35,119 nt of DNA. Origin: a virus. The translations under genes were made by a program, and so were the position numbers. The number at the start of each line of letters is the position of its first letter. Position 1 is the first letter of the stretch. A model generated the notes under the pieces. The model was given only the letters and a program-made list of their open reading frames with translations. It had not been told where the DNA came from and made no database searches. Location: IMG/VR virus record IMGVR_UViG_3300024354_000035, positions 1 to 35,119 of that record; one strand, written 5' to 3'. Shown in pieces: positions 18,111 through 26,996 of this stretch.

Positions 18111-18454
18111 CAGCTTTGATCAGCCGCAGGAGTCACATACAACACGCCAGCCGTTGCCGAATTGGACTTGGCTGTCAGGTAGTAAGGAGTGGTGGGAGTC
18201 GCCACGATCATGGGCAATGTCATGTTGGGGGGCAACACGAAATCACCGTTTGTACCGTCCGTGGGGAAAGTGGGCGCTCCAGGATCAGTCGTTCCCCATC
18301 GAACCGCAATCGGGGCAGCGCCCAGGTTGAGGAATGATGTGTAGTTGATCTGGTCGTTGGTGCTGTCATCAATCAAAACAGCCGCATGAGCGGTGTTTGT
18401 GACCGATAGAGCTACTGTCGGGCCAGCGTTACGCTGAACAGATGAGCTTGCCAT
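18110..18454 (-). CDS. Small virion-type protein, unknown
   Basis: A 114-aa beta-rich protein (ALSVTNTAHAAVLIDDSTND, APIAVRWGTTDPGAPTFP, TTPYYLTAKSNSATAGVLYV). No motif is recognised. The fold-like pattern of hydrophobic strands and its place between decoration-like and fibre genes suggest a virion surface or fibre-base protein. Its stop overlaps the fibre start (TGATG). Confidence 0.6.
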   Translation of the reverse strand: MASSSVQRNAGPTVALSVTNTAHAAVLIDDSTNDQINYTSFLNLGAAPIAVRWGTTDPGAPTFPTDGTNGDFVLPPNMTLPMIVATPTTPYYLTAKSNSATAGVLYVTPAADQS

Positions 18455-18456
18455 GA

Positions 18457-18783
18457 TTACACCGCAGTGACGGGTGCTGGGCCTTCCAAGCGCACGATCT
18501 GAAGGGTGTAAACACCAGCAGCAGGAGTGGCAGAGGAAGCCGTCAAGTTGCCGAACTGAATGCTCAACACGTTGGCGGTCAAGCAGTCAGCCTCGGCAAC
18601 AACGATCCCGGTGGTTTGCGCACCGTTCAAACCGACAACCAAAACAATGTCCGTGGTCTGAAGACCAGGAAGAGCAAAGGTTTGGGCAGCGGTGGTGTTG
18701 GCAGCGACTGCAACGGGAGTCAGGCTAGGCTGAATGTAGAAGGTTTCGTGGGAGTTGCCACGGGTGACAGTCGTAGAAGACAT
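18457..18783 (-). CDS. Small virion-type protein, unknown
   Basis: A 108-aa beta-rich protein with no Lys and few charges (TTDIVLVVGLNGAQTTGIVV, GVYTLQIVRLEGPAP). It has a clear AGGAG Shine-Dalgarno and is the first gene after the terminator at 18816-18852. Such proteins recur after the coat genes in aquatic phages; a decoration or tail-knob role is plausible but not shown. Confidence 0.6.
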   Translation of the reverse strand: MSSTTVTRGNSHETFYIQPSLTPVAVAANTTAAQTFALPGLQTTDIVLVVGLNGAQTTGIVVAEADCLTANVLSIQFGNLTASSATPAAGVYTLQIVRLEGPAPVTAV

Positions 18784-18804
18784 GATTTCTCCTAGTTTGA
18801 GGAA

Positions 18805-18810
18805 ATTGTA
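18805..18810 (-). promoter_or_regulatory. Possible -10 box (TACAAT) after the terminator
   Basis: Leftward reading gives TACAAT, one mismatch from TATAAT, 22 bp before the start of the 18457-18783 gene. No good -35 is present at 16-18 bp spacing because the terminator stem lies there, so this is only a weak candidate for restarting transcription of the tail genes. Confidence 0.2.
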
Positions 18811-18815
18811 CTTTG

Positions 18816-18852
18816 AAAAAAAAGAAAAGCCACCCCTTGTGAGAGTGGCTTT
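18816..18852 (-). terminator. Rho-independent terminator after the coat/decoration genes
   Basis: Read leftward, AAAGCCAC (18852-18845) pairs perfectly with GTGGCTTT (18833-18826) across an 11-nt loop and is followed by TCTTTTTTTT (18825-18816). This is a textbook intrinsic terminator. It lies between the decoration-like gene and the fibre genes, so it probably limits fibre expression relative to coat protein. Confidence 0.85.
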
Positions 18853-18870
18853 CCCTCGGTTTACATGAAA

Positions 18871-19296
18871 TCAGGAATAGGTGCTGAAGTCATAGCCGTA
18901 GACGTAAACGTCCATCGTTGCGGCAGCGCCTTGTGCCGTGCCCACGTTCACATACAGGTTTTGACCCGATTGTGTAGCGGTAGCGGCAACAGTGCGCTGA
19001 GAAACAACGGTTGAACCCGTCAGTGCGGACAAAGCGGCGTTTGCCACGATAGCCGTACCACCTGCGCTAGGAGCGGTGAAAACACCAGCAGCGGCAGTGG
19101 TCAGGCTCGTCGAGGCGTTGGTAAACACCACGTTTGACACTGAGTAGTTCGTCGAGTTGATGATCTGCAAAACTGCTTGATCACCAGTAGCGTTCACGTT
19201 CACACCAGTTGCGGAAGCCAACAGACGGATCGCCTGATTGGATGCCACGTTCTGCGGGTGAATCGTGGTAGTTGATGCTGGTCCAGGATTTGCCAT
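18871..19296 (-). CDS. Putative head decoration protein
   Basis: A 141-aa protein, Ala/Thr/Val-rich with few charges, beginning MANPGPASTTTIHPQNVASN and ending VYVYGYDFSTYS. It follows the coat gene by 19 nt and precedes the terminator, so it should be made at coat-like levels. Location and beta-rich composition fit a capsid decoration or stabilising protein. No family motif was recognised. Confidence 0.6.
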   Translation of the reverse strand: MANPGPASTTTIHPQNVASNQAIRLLASATGVNVNATGDQAVLQIINSTNYSVSNVVFTNASTSLTTAAAGVFTAPSAGGTAIVANAALSALTGSTVVSQRTVAATATQSGQNLYVNVGTAQGAAATMDVYVYGYDFSTYS

Positions 19297-19315
19297 GATT
19301 TTTTCCTTTCAATGA

Positions 19316-20572
19316 TTAGGCTGCGACACGGCAAGCCAGTTCGGGGTACAGGGGCGCCCAGCCATACAGCACATCAAGGCGAGTCGGGATCGAATCGTTG
19401 TTGATGGTGTACTGACGAACGACACGCATGGACAGACCGATTTCCTTGTCGGAAGCACGACCTGCGAAATGCACACCCTCAGGCAACTCAAGATCAGCCA
19501 CAGCCAAGGTGAAGGCGTTGCGATGCATGATGATGTTCTGGGGCGACACAGTACCAGTGCTGTTGAACTGGGTCACAGCGGCAGAACTGGAGGTGGTGGG
19601 GATCGTCACGTTCTGGAACTGACCAGCGGTGATCACGGCAGGAGACACAACCACGCTACCAGACGAGCCAGAAGCAATGGAGGTGGTCTGCTTCACAACA
19701 AAGTTGCGGAGCTTGTTCGAGCCGTAAGCCTGACGGTTCTGGGGGTTGACAGCGTACACACCAGCGATGGTGATCACATCACCAGCGTTCAGGTTCATCG
19801 TGCCAGTGTTGGCAGCAGTGAGCGTGATGGTGGAGGACGATGCCCAGCCAGAGGTCAGGAAACCAGAGGCAGTCGTGGTGTTCACAGAAGCGGTCACAGT
19901 CGTGGTGGTATTGCTACCAAACGTCTGCGAAACCACGTTCTGATCCATCTTCCAGTTCATGCCAGCGGAATCACGACCCATCAGACCCTTGCGGTACTGT
20001 TCACCGATGGCCTCTTGGGGAACGAACAAACCTTTCAGGCTGTCCACGATGGTGGCAGAGGTGAAGGGTTCAACGATACAAGAGCGACGACCATCGCGGG
20101 GTGCGCCTTCAGCGTCCAGATATGCGCCTGCGGTGAGGTAGGTAATCAGGCCAGTGGGAGGCGTGCCAGCAGTACCAACAATGTTGGCGGTCTGGAGGGT
20201 TGCCATTGACATACCGTCACGGTCAATCTTGTTCGCGATTGCAGCGACAGCGGGCTTCAGGACGCGATCCGAGAACATATCCAGCGACAGAGCCAGGTCT
20301 TGGGTGGTGAACTGGGTGTCAACGTGGAATTGCGTCGAAAGGGTCACGGGCACGGAAGTTTCGTTGAAGTCTTCAACATTCAGTGCAGGGCCAGTCGTGC
20401 CGATGAAACGGCCAGGGCGACGAACGTTCACGGTGTTGCCGATTTTTGCGCCAACGACTGCGAATTGATCGTCATAGTTGCGGTCAACCTCCGAAGTGAA
20501 GGTCAGTTCGTTTTCCAAGACCATCAACGCTTCGTTGGTGATCTTGGAGATAGTTAGCAATTGGTTTGCCAT
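19316..20572 (-). CDS. Major capsid protein, P22 coat (gp5) type
   Basis: A 418-aa protein. The N-terminus (TNEALMVLENELTFTSEVDR, YDDQFAVVGAKIGNTVNVRR, PGRF) is the hallmark of the P22-type HK97-fold coat protein. The middle region (about 210-330) is Thr/Ser-rich and probably corresponds to the inserted domain of P22 coat. The C-terminus (SMRVVRQYTINNDSIPTRLD, VLYGW) matches the family end. It forms the icosahedral shell around the scaffold. Confidence 0.93.
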   Translation of the reverse strand: MANQLLTISKITNEALMVLENELTFTSEVDRNYDDQFAVVGAKIGNTVNVRRPGRFIGTTGPALNVEDFNETSVPVTLSTQFHVDTQFTTQDLALSLDMFSDRVLKPAVAAIANKIDRDGMSMATLQTANIVGTAGTPPTGLITYLTAGAYLDAEGAPRDGRRSCIVEPFTSATIVDSLKGLFVPQEAIGEQYRKGLMGRDSAGMNWKMDQNVVSQTFGSNTTTTVTASVNTTTASGFLTSGWASSSTITLTAANTGTMNLNAGDVITIAGVYAVNPQNRQAYGSNKLRNFVVKQTTSIASGSSGSVVVSPAVITAGQFQNVTIPTTSSSAAVTQFNSTGTVSPQNIIMHRNAFTLAVADLELPEGVHFAGRASDKEIGLSMRVVRQYTINNDSIPTRLDVLYGWAPLYPELACRVAA

Positions 20573-20596
20573 TTGATTTCTCCAAAAAGATTAGGT

Positions 20597-21490
20597 TTAC
20601 CTGATCTTCCCCGCTTTGCGGTTGGCCTTCCACTGGGCATAAGTTCCGTGGAACTCCCCATCTGAATTGATGGGCAAGTCCAGTGGTGCAGACCCGCCAC
20701 GAATCGGATTGATCGGTGCTGGTGCTCTACTTTTGACCACAGGATCGGTTTTTACCTCTGGCTTTGCGCTCAGGCGCTCTTCCAGTTTCCCAATTTCTCG
20801 CAGAGCAGCCTTGGTGGACATACCTGAGATTTTCTTGGCGAGTTCGTCGTTTTCAGCTAGGTGATACAGCACTTGCGGGCCAACATCACTCTCCAGAATC
20901 GCATCGCGCACGTCATCATTCACGACAACATCGCTGGATGCCACGACCTCATCAAAATCAGGCAAATTCGCCTTGGCTGTCTGCACCTTACTCGCCCAAG
21001 ATTCAATGACCTTTTGGCGTTCTTGTGCAGCACGTTCCTCTGCCTCTTGCTTTTTCATCTCAGCGATTCGTTTGTCAGCCGTGTACTCTGCGAGTGCTTT
21101 GGCATATTCAAACGCATCCTGAAACTGGCTGGGTTGGGGTTCTTGATCTTCCTCCACCACGGTGGGCTTTGGTTGCTCAAGCGCCTTGATCCTGGCTTCT
21201 AAGGCTTCCCTAGCTTCGCGCTCTCGCCTTGCTTCCGCTCTGGCTTCTTCACGTTGCTTGGTGATCTCAGAAAACCGCCTTTCAAGTTTGGGGTTCGGTT
21301 TCTTCTCTTCTGTGGTCTTGGCTTCTTCCTGCTCTTCAGGTTCACTCTGTTGTGCCTCTTGAACTGGCTCGGCTGGAGTTTCCTCTACCGCCACAGTCTC
21401 GTTTGCACGATCAGCTAAACCCAATCTCTCTGCATAAAATTCAGCCGCGTTTTCGCTGGTCAAAACTTGACCTGCTTCTTTTTCGGACAT
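20597..21490 (-). CDS. Scaffolding protein
   Basis: A 297-aa acidic, helical protein with Glu/Gln/Pro-rich residues 35-70, a long charged coil (about 75-110: EITKQREEARAEARREREAR) and a basic C-terminus (AQWKANRKAGKIR), the part that binds coat protein in P22-like scaffolds. It lies directly upstream of the coat gene and downstream of portal. It should be absent from mature virions. Confidence 0.82.
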   Translation of the reverse strand: MSEKEAGQVLTSENAAEFYAERLGLADRANETVAVEETPAEPVQEAQQSEPEEQEEAKTTEEKKPNPKLERRFSEITKQREEARAEARREREAREALEARIKALEQPKPTVVEEDQEPQPSQFQDAFEYAKALAEYTADKRIAEMKKQEAEERAAQERQKVIESWASKVQTAKANLPDFDEVVASSDVVVNDDVRDAILESDVGPQVLYHLAENDELAKKISGMSTKAALREIGKLEERLSAKPEVKTDPVVKSRAPAPINPIRGGSAPLDLPINSDGEFHGTYAQWKANRKAGKIR

Positions 21491-21510
21491 ACGTATCCCT
21501 ACGATTGTGC

Positions 21511-21550
21511 CCCGTGAGCCTCACGGGTAAGGTTTTGTGGTTTTTACCAC
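21511..21550 (-). other. Two tandem hairpins in the leader of the scaffold gene
   Basis: Positions 21511-21527 form CCCGTGAG-C-CTCACGGG, an 8+8 perfect palindrome. Positions 21537-21550 form GTGGT-TTTT-ACCAC. Both lie in the 65-nt gap between the portal stop and the scaffold start. No U-run follows in the leftward direction, so they are not classic terminators. They could be RNA processing or stability elements setting scaffold/coat levels. Confidence 0.45.
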
Positions 21551-21555
21551 GAAAT

Positions 21556-23658
21556 TCACTGTTGCGTCAACGGATTCGCGCCCGACTCAATGTCAGAGGC
21601 TGCGAACTCCATCGTGGCACGTTGCTCTTTGTCCCGCTTGGCGATTTCCTGATTCAGGCGGGCAGTGTCCATGTGGTGGAGCAACAATTCCATAATTGCT
21701 TCAATTTCCATCTTGTTTTGCGAGGTGATGGCACGGGTGTTCTGGTCGTTGACCTTGACCTCTGCCATTGTCTCGGTATTGTGCGCCTTGGCGGTCTGAC
21801 GGAGCAGTTCGCGCTTGGTTTCGGCATCCTGCTTGACCGACTCAATGTCCTGGCGCTGTTTGATGACCATCTGAAGCTGCTGAATCTGTTGAGCCATCTT
21901 CTGCATTTGGTCTTCGCTTTGCGCGAGTTGCATCTGCACTTGAGGCGGGATCGGGCTTTTCTCGTCCACTTTGGACAGCGGATTGAGGGTCGCCAGACGG
22001 TCAGCAATGATGTCAGCCCCAGGGAAATCCATGTTCCTGAAGATGAGGTCACCAGCAGTCTGCATGAGGGTCGGGTCTGCCTTGAGCATCCCAAGCATGG
22101 AGTCCACAGCCTCCTGACGCTTGGAGTTGTAGCCAGGGCCAGTTTCCATCACCACATCGTATTCGCCCACGGTGACATCGTTCAACACCTTATCTACAGC
22201 AATTCGCTCGTTCAGGGTGATCATTTCTGGTTTCCCATCGTCACCAATGATTCGCATCGCCCGCTGGGAGTCGTAAATTTTGGGGATTAGGTCGAGAATG
22301 ATCTTGCCCGTGTGACTGATTGACCTTGTAAGGTTGTCGTAATAATCAAAGTTGGTCATGTCGATCTGCTGCTGCTGACCGTTCAATGCCTTCCCTGAAA
22401 TGTTGCCCGTGGGCAGTTGGTTGGGGTCAAAAATCCCCATGATCGCCTGTAAATCCTGATTGATCGCACCAGCGGCAGTGATCACGCCAGCAGGAGGCGG
22501 TTCAGGCTGGAGGCGCTGGGGAGGAGGCGCAGGTTGCCCATCAATGTCGCGTTGCTTGTACCGCAGATAGGGTGTGGACTTGATGTTGGCCTGTGCCCAC
22601 TCGTTCTCATGACCCTCGTCTTGACCCTCTGCCATGAGCCATTTGGCCTTTGGAGCGAGTGCAATCGACTCGGTGAGCGAGGTTTGCCAGAAGTTATACA
22701 TCCGCTGAGGGTCTTTGGCGTGACGGATCATGCCGAATTTCTTGGTGCGGTTGCCCACTACCACCTTGCGCCCATAAACGGGAACGATGGGGATGTAGCG
22801 CCCAGGCCAATCGCGCTCCTCAATCACCTCAATCGCGGTCATTTTTTTCCACTTGACCGTCTTTTTGTAGGACTGACGCTCATTGATCACGGTCAGCCCA
22901 GAAGCCTCCACCCGCTCAAAGAATCCCGCGCCATCAGCGAATCGGGCAGTCCCGTCTGACAGCAGGTAAAGCATGGCGGGTTCGCGCACCGTGTAGAAAT
23001 ACTCGGCAAGACGGATGTCCTCTTTGGTGATCCACTCGGATTGGCTGTCGCCTGTCCCGCGCTGGGTGAAGCTTGTCCCATCGTCAAAGCCTGGATACAT
23101 ACTGCGGAACACATCTTTGGGCAGCATGGTGGTAATCAGGCACTTTTCAGCGTCTGAGCCATCAGGGGCGATTGAGTTCGGATCAAAGTAGACCGTGAAC
23201 GGGTTATCCACAGGGTCAATGAAAATTTCCTGGTCGAAACTGTCATCACGGACGTATTTCGTATTGACCCGCCAGTACCCCCAGCCCATCCGCACGGCAT
23301 AGTCAAAGCCGTTGTCGTAGGCATGGTCAGCGTTGGAATTGACCTCGATGTGCCGAATCAGCCCCGAAATGACCTGTGCGGTTTTGGCATCAGCTTGGGT
23401 GTTAGTGGCGTGGACTTTGATGCGGGGACGCTGTTGGCGTTGCTGGTTCGTGACCTGCCGACAGTAGGTGTCGAGCTTGTTGATGGTCAGAACAGGGCGA
23501 GATTCAAGGTTGCGGGAGTTCTGGAGTTCAACGGGCCACTGGTCACCGTTCACAAACTTGAGATCTTCAAGTGCCTCCTGGCGGTTGTTTGTGTCTGCGT
23601 CATTGCAGAACTTCAGAAAGCCTACTGCCTCTTCAATAATCGGATCGTAATCGTCCAT
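21556..23658 (-). CDS. Portal protein, P22 type
   Basis: About 700 aa from the ATG at 23658, two bases after the terminase stop; a TTG five codons earlier overlaps terminase. Family features: GDQWPVELQNSRN near the N-terminus, RPVLTINKLDTYCRQVTNQQ, RPRIKVHATN, and YAVRMGWGYWRVNTKY. The C-terminal 150 residues are a Gln/Lys/Glu-rich helix, equivalent to the barrel of P22-like portals. The dodecamer forms the packaging and ejection channel. Confidence 0.93.
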   Translation of the reverse strand: MDDYDPIIEEAVGFLKFCNDADTNNRQEALEDLKFVNGDQWPVELQNSRNLESRPVLTINKLDTYCRQVTNQQRQQRPRIKVHATNTQADAKTAQVISGLIRHIEVNSNADHAYDNGFDYAVRMGWGYWRVNTKYVRDDSFDQEIFIDPVDNPFTVYFDPNSIAPDGSDAEKCLITTMLPKDVFRSMYPGFDDGTSFTQRGTGDSQSEWITKEDIRLAEYFYTVREPAMLYLLSDGTARFADGAGFFERVEASGLTVINERQSYKKTVKWKKMTAIEVIEERDWPGRYIPIVPVYGRKVVVGNRTKKFGMIRHAKDPQRMYNFWQTSLTESIALAPKAKWLMAEGQDEGHENEWAQANIKSTPYLRYKQRDIDGQPAPPPQRLQPEPPPAGVITAAGAINQDLQAIMGIFDPNQLPTGNISGKALNGQQQQIDMTNFDYYDNLTRSISHTGKIILDLIPKIYDSQRAMRIIGDDGKPEMITLNERIAVDKVLNDVTVGEYDVVMETGPGYNSKRQEAVDSMLGMLKADPTLMQTAGDLIFRNMDFPGADIIADRLATLNPLSKVDEKSPIPPQVQMQLAQSEDQMQKMAQQIQQLQMVIKQRQDIESVKQDAETKRELLRQTAKAHNTETMAEVKVNDQNTRAITSQNKMEIEAIMELLLHHMDTARLNQEIAKRDKEQRATMEFAASDIESGANPLTQQ

Positions 23659-23660
23659 GT

Positions 23661-24932
23661 TCACCCCATCCAACTGTTTGCCGAGCCATAAGACAGGATC
23701 GGTTTGGGTTTTCTGCGCTCTCGCGGCTCGTTCACCATCAGCCCGATGTACCGAAACGCATCAGCGCCATGCGAGAACTGGTCATGAAGCGGTTTCCTGC
23801 TGAACTGACCTGTCTCTGGGTCTGTTTCGTACCGATAGTGTCTGAGGCATTGTAGCCCTTCATGGCAATTTTCGGCATCAAAATAACACGACCTGAAGAT
23901 GGTTCGGGCAGCATTGATTGAATCCAGGATCGGCACACGCTCCAAGACCCTCGTCTTGTACCCAGCCGCCCGCACAATCTCCTCAATGCTCCTGCCTTGG
24001 CTGGCAAGCGTCTTGTTCTGGGCATCATGGGGAAGCCAGAGAGTGTCGTAGACGTAGCCAAACCCCTGCATTTTGGCGAGGTAGTGGCTGATGGTCTGCT
24101 GGTTGTCCTCAATGTAGCGGATGAGGCGGGTTTCCATCCCGATAAATTGCACAAACCAGATGGCGGTGGCATCAGCCCAACCCAGGTCAAAGACCGCGTG
24201 AACGGGTTTATTTGCGTCATAGGGAACACGGGTGATGCGCCCCTCCATCTCGGCAAGCTGCATTTCCTTGGCAAAGATTGCCCCGTCCACCGTTTGACGG
24301 CAGAACCCTTCCCAGACCGTCCTGTGCGCTTCGGGGTCGCGGGCTTTGAGGGATTCCATCTCCAGCTTGAGGGTTTCAGGAAACCACGGGTTGTCCGACC
24401 AGTTGATTTTGGTCACCACAGCGTTTTCAGGGCGATGGAGAACGAATCGTTGGTAAGTCTCGTCCGACTCCAGTTCAGGGTTGAAGGTCACCCAGATTTC
24501 GCTGTTTTCCTTGCGGATGGTCGGGATCAGCACGTTCCAGGACAGCCTGGACACGGTTTGGGCTTCCTCCACCCAGCAGATGTCCACCCCTTCATAAGAC
24601 TTGACGTTCGCCACGTTGTTCTTCAGGCCAACAAATGAGAACTCCGACCCGTTTTTGCCCCGAATCTGGGATTGGGTGATTTCGTAAAAGTCGGTGAGTT
24701 TGAGGTCAACGATCTGGTCACACAGGAGCTTGTGGACGGAATCTTTCATGGAAGTCATAAATTCCCGCGCACAGAGGATACGAAGCGGGTCTTTGGCTGC
24801 TTTGATGAGGAGCGCCCTGGCGACCCCCCAACTCTTTGCCCCGCCTCGCCCACCGTAAAGAACTCGGTATCGACTGCTTGGCGGGTTGAACAGACACTCC
24901 AGTTTTGCTGGAAACTGAGCGTTTGCGATCAT
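23661..24932 (-). CDS. terL: Terminase large subunit (PBSX/Terminase_3 type)
   Basis: A 423-aa ATPase-nuclease packaging motor. Walker A is GGRGGAKS (27-34), Walker B VDICWVEEA (116-124) and the coupling motif WVTFNP (147-152). Nuclease acidic residues lie in VFDLGWAD (248-254), LPHDA (300-304) and SHGADAFRY (387-395). It starts inside the small-subunit gene (ATGA). Length and motifs are complete. Confidence 0.95.
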   Translation of the reverse strand: MIANAQFPAKLECLFNPPSSRYRVLYGGRGGAKSWGVARALLIKAAKDPLRILCAREFMTSMKDSVHKLLCDQIVDLKLTDFYEITQSQIRGKNGSEFSFVGLKNNVANVKSYEGVDICWVEEAQTVSRLSWNVLIPTIRKENSEIWVTFNPELESDETYQRFVLHRPENAVVTKINWSDNPWFPETLKLEMESLKARDPEAHRTVWEGFCRQTVDGAIFAKEMQLAEMEGRITRVPYDANKPVHAVFDLGWADATAIWFVQFIGMETRLIRYIEDNQQTISHYLAKMQGFGYVYDTLWLPHDAQNKTLASQGRSIEEIVRAAGYKTRVLERVPILDSINAARTIFRSCYFDAENCHEGLQCLRHYRYETDPETGQFSRKPLHDQFSHGADAFRYIGLMVNEPRERRKPKPILSYGSANSWMG

Positions 24933-25267
24933 TCTGGCTTCACGAAACTCACATTGATCCCAGTAATCAGGGGCGAACCTTCAGCGCCTGTCAATTCCTG
25001 TTTGACGGTTTCCGACCATTTCATCTGGGTTTTCGTCCACCAAATGAGGCTTGTTGTATCGCCAGAAATGGCTTTTGAATACAGCGTCTTGGCGATCTGC
25101 CCGTTGGCCTTTGCCTTTCCCGCATCCAGTTCTTTGCGGTAATGCAGCCTCAAGGTCTTTTCGTCAATGTCCACAAGAATGGCAATTTGTTCCTGCGGCA
25201 AGCCCAGACCGCTGGTCGATTCAACCAATCGGCGCTGCTCATCGGTGGGAATATGTTTGTCAGTCAT
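24929..25267 (-). CDS. terS: Terminase small subunit, putative
   Basis: A 112-aa protein with an N-terminal helix-turn-helix (GLPQEQIAILVDIDEKTLRL), a helical middle (GKAKANGQIAKTLYSKAISG) and a C-terminal tail. Similar proteins precede the large terminase in many phages and select the DNA to be packaged. The 4-bp overlap with terL supports the pairing. The Shine-Dalgarno is weak. It lies 27 bp after the methyltransferase. Confidence 0.7.
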   Translation of the reverse strand: MTDKHIPTDEQRRLVESTSGLGLPQEQIAILVDIDEKTLRLHYRKELDAGKAKANGQIAKTLYSKAISGDTTSLIWWTKTQMKWSETVKQELTGAEGSPLITGINVSFVKPE

Positions 25268-25294
25268 TTTATAATCGGGAAGTGTTACATAAGT

Positions 25295-26455
25295 TTACAC
25301 AGTTTCGGGTTCTGCGGTCAAGAGGGTGGCTTTCTTGCCTGTGAAGTCTTCCCAGCGTTTGACAATTACATCGCAATACTTTGGTTCCAGTTCCATCAAT
25401 CTTGCGCGTTTACCGACCTTCTCGCAAGCAATAAGGGTGCTGCCGCTACCACCGAATGCGTCATAAACAATCTTTTTTGTCGGGTGATCGTTTAGCGCAA
25501 GTTCAATCAATTCAACAGGCTTCATAGTCGGGTGTACGGTGTTGCGCTGGCGCTTGACCTGCCAGATATCGCCACGCTGCGTCTTTTGTCCACCAAACGG
25601 GCCGTGATAGAAGATAATTTCGTGCTGTTTAAAGTAAAGGTCTAGATTTTGCGCTGGGTTGACTTTATCCCAAACAATCATCGCCTTTGCGGGTTTATCC
25701 AGTTCAGCCATCACCTGCTTGAATAGGTGCGCGTACTGCCAAGAACAGCATACATACATGATGTCGCAGGGCATGATGGTGGAACGCAGAAAATCCAAGA
25801 ATTCATCGTCGTCCATCTTGTCATTTTTGATAGCGTCGTGAACTCCATTCATGTCTTTATAGCCAATGTTGTAAGGCGGGTCTGTGAACACCATGTCGGC
25901 TTTCTGCCCATCCATCAGCCTGTCCACAGCATCGATGCTGGTGCTGTCCCCGCACATCAGACGATGGTTGCCCAGTTGGTAGATATCCCCAGGTTTTGTT
26001 TTAGGTTCTTCAGGGATCGGTGGGGTTTCGTCCTCGTCCGTCAATCCCTCAATCTGTTCTGGCTCAAGCAGCGCGTTCAACTCTTTCGGGTCAAACCCCA
26101 GCAATTCCAGCGCAAACCCATCAGCCAACAGGTCGTTTAGCTCAATCGTGAGCATTTCATTGTCCCAGCCAGCATTCAGCGCTAGGCGGTTGTCGGCAAT
26201 GATGTATGCCTTCTTTTGGGTTTCAGTGAGGTCTTTTAATTCAATCGTTGGGACTTTTTCATAGCCCAGTTTGCGAGCAGCCATTAACCTGCCATGCCCA
26301 GCAATGATGCCGTTTTGACCGTCTATAAGGATCGGGTTTGTCCAGCCAAATTCCTTGATGCTTGCCGCAATCTGTGCCACCTGCTCGTCAGAATGGGTGC
26401 GGCTGTTCTTGACATAAGGAATAAGCTCTGAAACTAGCTTATCCTGAATTTTCAT
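25295..26455 (-). CDS. ParB-domain / N6-adenine or N4-cytosine DNA methyltransferase fusion
   Basis: A 386-aa protein. Residues 1-135 are a ParB/Srx-like domain ([37 protein letters not shown]). Residues 155-386 are an amino-methyltransferase: [17 protein letters not shown], the catalytic TDPPY at 191-195, HPTMKP at 308-313 and the AdoMet motif DAFGGSGST (332-340), an order placing it in the beta class. No restriction partner is nearby, so it probably protects phage DNA from host restriction or marks sites for packaging. Confidence 0.9.
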   Translation of the reverse strand: MKIQDKLVSELIPYVKNSRTHSDEQVAQIAASIKEFGWTNPILIDGQNGIIAGHGRLMAARKLGYEKVPTIELKDLTETQKKAYIIADNRLALNAGWDNEMLTIELNDLLADGFALELLGFDPKELNALLEPEQIEGLTDEDETPPIPEEPKTKPGDIYQLGNHRLMCGDSTSIDAVDRLMDGQKADMVFTDPPYNIGYKDMNGVHDAIKNDKMDDDEFLDFLRSTIMPCDIMYVCCSWQYAHLFKQVMAELDKPAKAMIVWDKVNPAQNLDLYFKQHEIIFYHGPFGGQKTQRGDIWQVKRQRNTVHPTMKPVELIELALNDHPTKKIVYDAFGGSGSTLIACEKVGKRARLMELEPKYCDVIVKRWEDFTGKKATLLTAEPETV

Positions 26456-26589
26456 TTTTTCTTCTTCTTGGCCTCGCGCTGGACGGAGTAGGCAATGGCT
26501 ACCGCTTGTTTGGGCGGTTTTCCTGCCTTGATCTCGGCAGCAATGTTCTTTTCCTTGGCCTTTTCAGTCGGCTTTTTGATCAGCGGCAT
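26452..26589 (-). CDS. Small Lys-rich conserved phage protein
   Basis: A 45-aa protein ([20 protein letters not shown]... ending [13 protein letters not shown]), below the usual gene-calling cutoff. Its TGA overlaps the methyltransferase ATG (ATGA), and its start lies inside the preceding gene. The pattern KNIA.E...[11 protein letters not shown] is one I recognise from many phages. The function is unknown. Its composition suggests nucleic-acid binding or processing with DNA packaging. Confidence 0.7.
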   Translation of the reverse strand: MPLIKKPTEKAKEKNIAAEIKAGKPPKQAVAIAYSVQREAKKKKK

Positions 26590-26722
26590 CTTTTGCCTCC
26601 ATTTCGTTCAGAATCCACTGGCACTGCTGGAGAGCGCCATTGATCTGGTGCAGTTGTACCTCAAGCTCCTTGCCCTTGGCAATCAGGTCTTGAATTCGCA
26701 ATTGAATTGTCTCTTTGTCCAT
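26564..26722 (-). CDS. Small helical coiled-coil protein
   Basis: A 52-aa frame beginning [20 protein letters not shown] with regularly spaced Leu/Ile in a Gln/Glu/Lys-rich helix and ending AADQKAD. The start shares a base with the previous stop (TGATG) and the end overlaps the next gene by 26 bp. No function is known. The ordinary codon composition and coupled start support a real gene. Confidence 0.6.
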   Translation of the reverse strand: MDKETIQLRIQDLIAKGKELEVQLHQINGALQQCQWILNEMEAKDAADQKAD

Positions 26723-26994
26723 CAGCAGTTCCAGTTCTTCAATGATGCCTTTGCCCGTTCTGCTGGGCCTTTGGCGTTCTTCACAACCCCTTCCATCCTG
26801 GCGCAGAAAGAGGCTTTCCTGCCCTCGTCCTTCTTGGTCTTGGGGTTGGGTGCAGGAGGCTTCAGATTGGCGTTGTTCTTGGCGTTGTATTCAGCCCGAC
26901 CCTTGGCAGTCATCCCAGCACCCTTGTCTGTAGGGTTGTAGGTCTTGTCCTTGCCAGTGGTCTTATGAGGAATCGGTTTGTCGTGCTTTGCCAT
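26722..26994 (-). CDS. Small basic conserved phage protein (DUF6321-like)
   Basis: A 90-aa protein from the ATG at 26994; a GTG two codons upstream overlaps the previous stop and is also possible. Motifs: GMTAKGRAEYNAKNNANLKP, PAPNPKTKKDEGRKASFCAR, GPAERAKASLKNWNC. I recognise this as a recurrent phage family of unknown function. It is strongly basic with one conserved-looking Cys near residue 65 and one at the C-terminus. It may bind nucleic acid. Confidence 0.7.
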   Translation of the reverse strand: MAKHDKPIPHKTTGKDKTYNPTDKGAGMTAKGRAEYNAKNNANLKPPAPNPKTKKDEGRKASFCARMEGVVKNAKGPAERAKASLKNWNC

Positions 26995-26996
26995 GA

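Noticed and set aside
19469-20209. 246-codon + strand frame
   Set aside because: Antisense to the P22-type coat gene; His/Gly/Arg-rich shadow.
21352-22290. 312-codon + strand frame
   Set aside because: Fully antisense to scaffold and portal. A shadow of biased codon third positions.
23997-24638. 213-codon + strand frame
   Set aside because: Antisense to the large terminase whose motifs are intact.
25250-25295. Promoter from TTATAA before the small terminase
   Set aside because: The box touches the start codon and no -35 is present.
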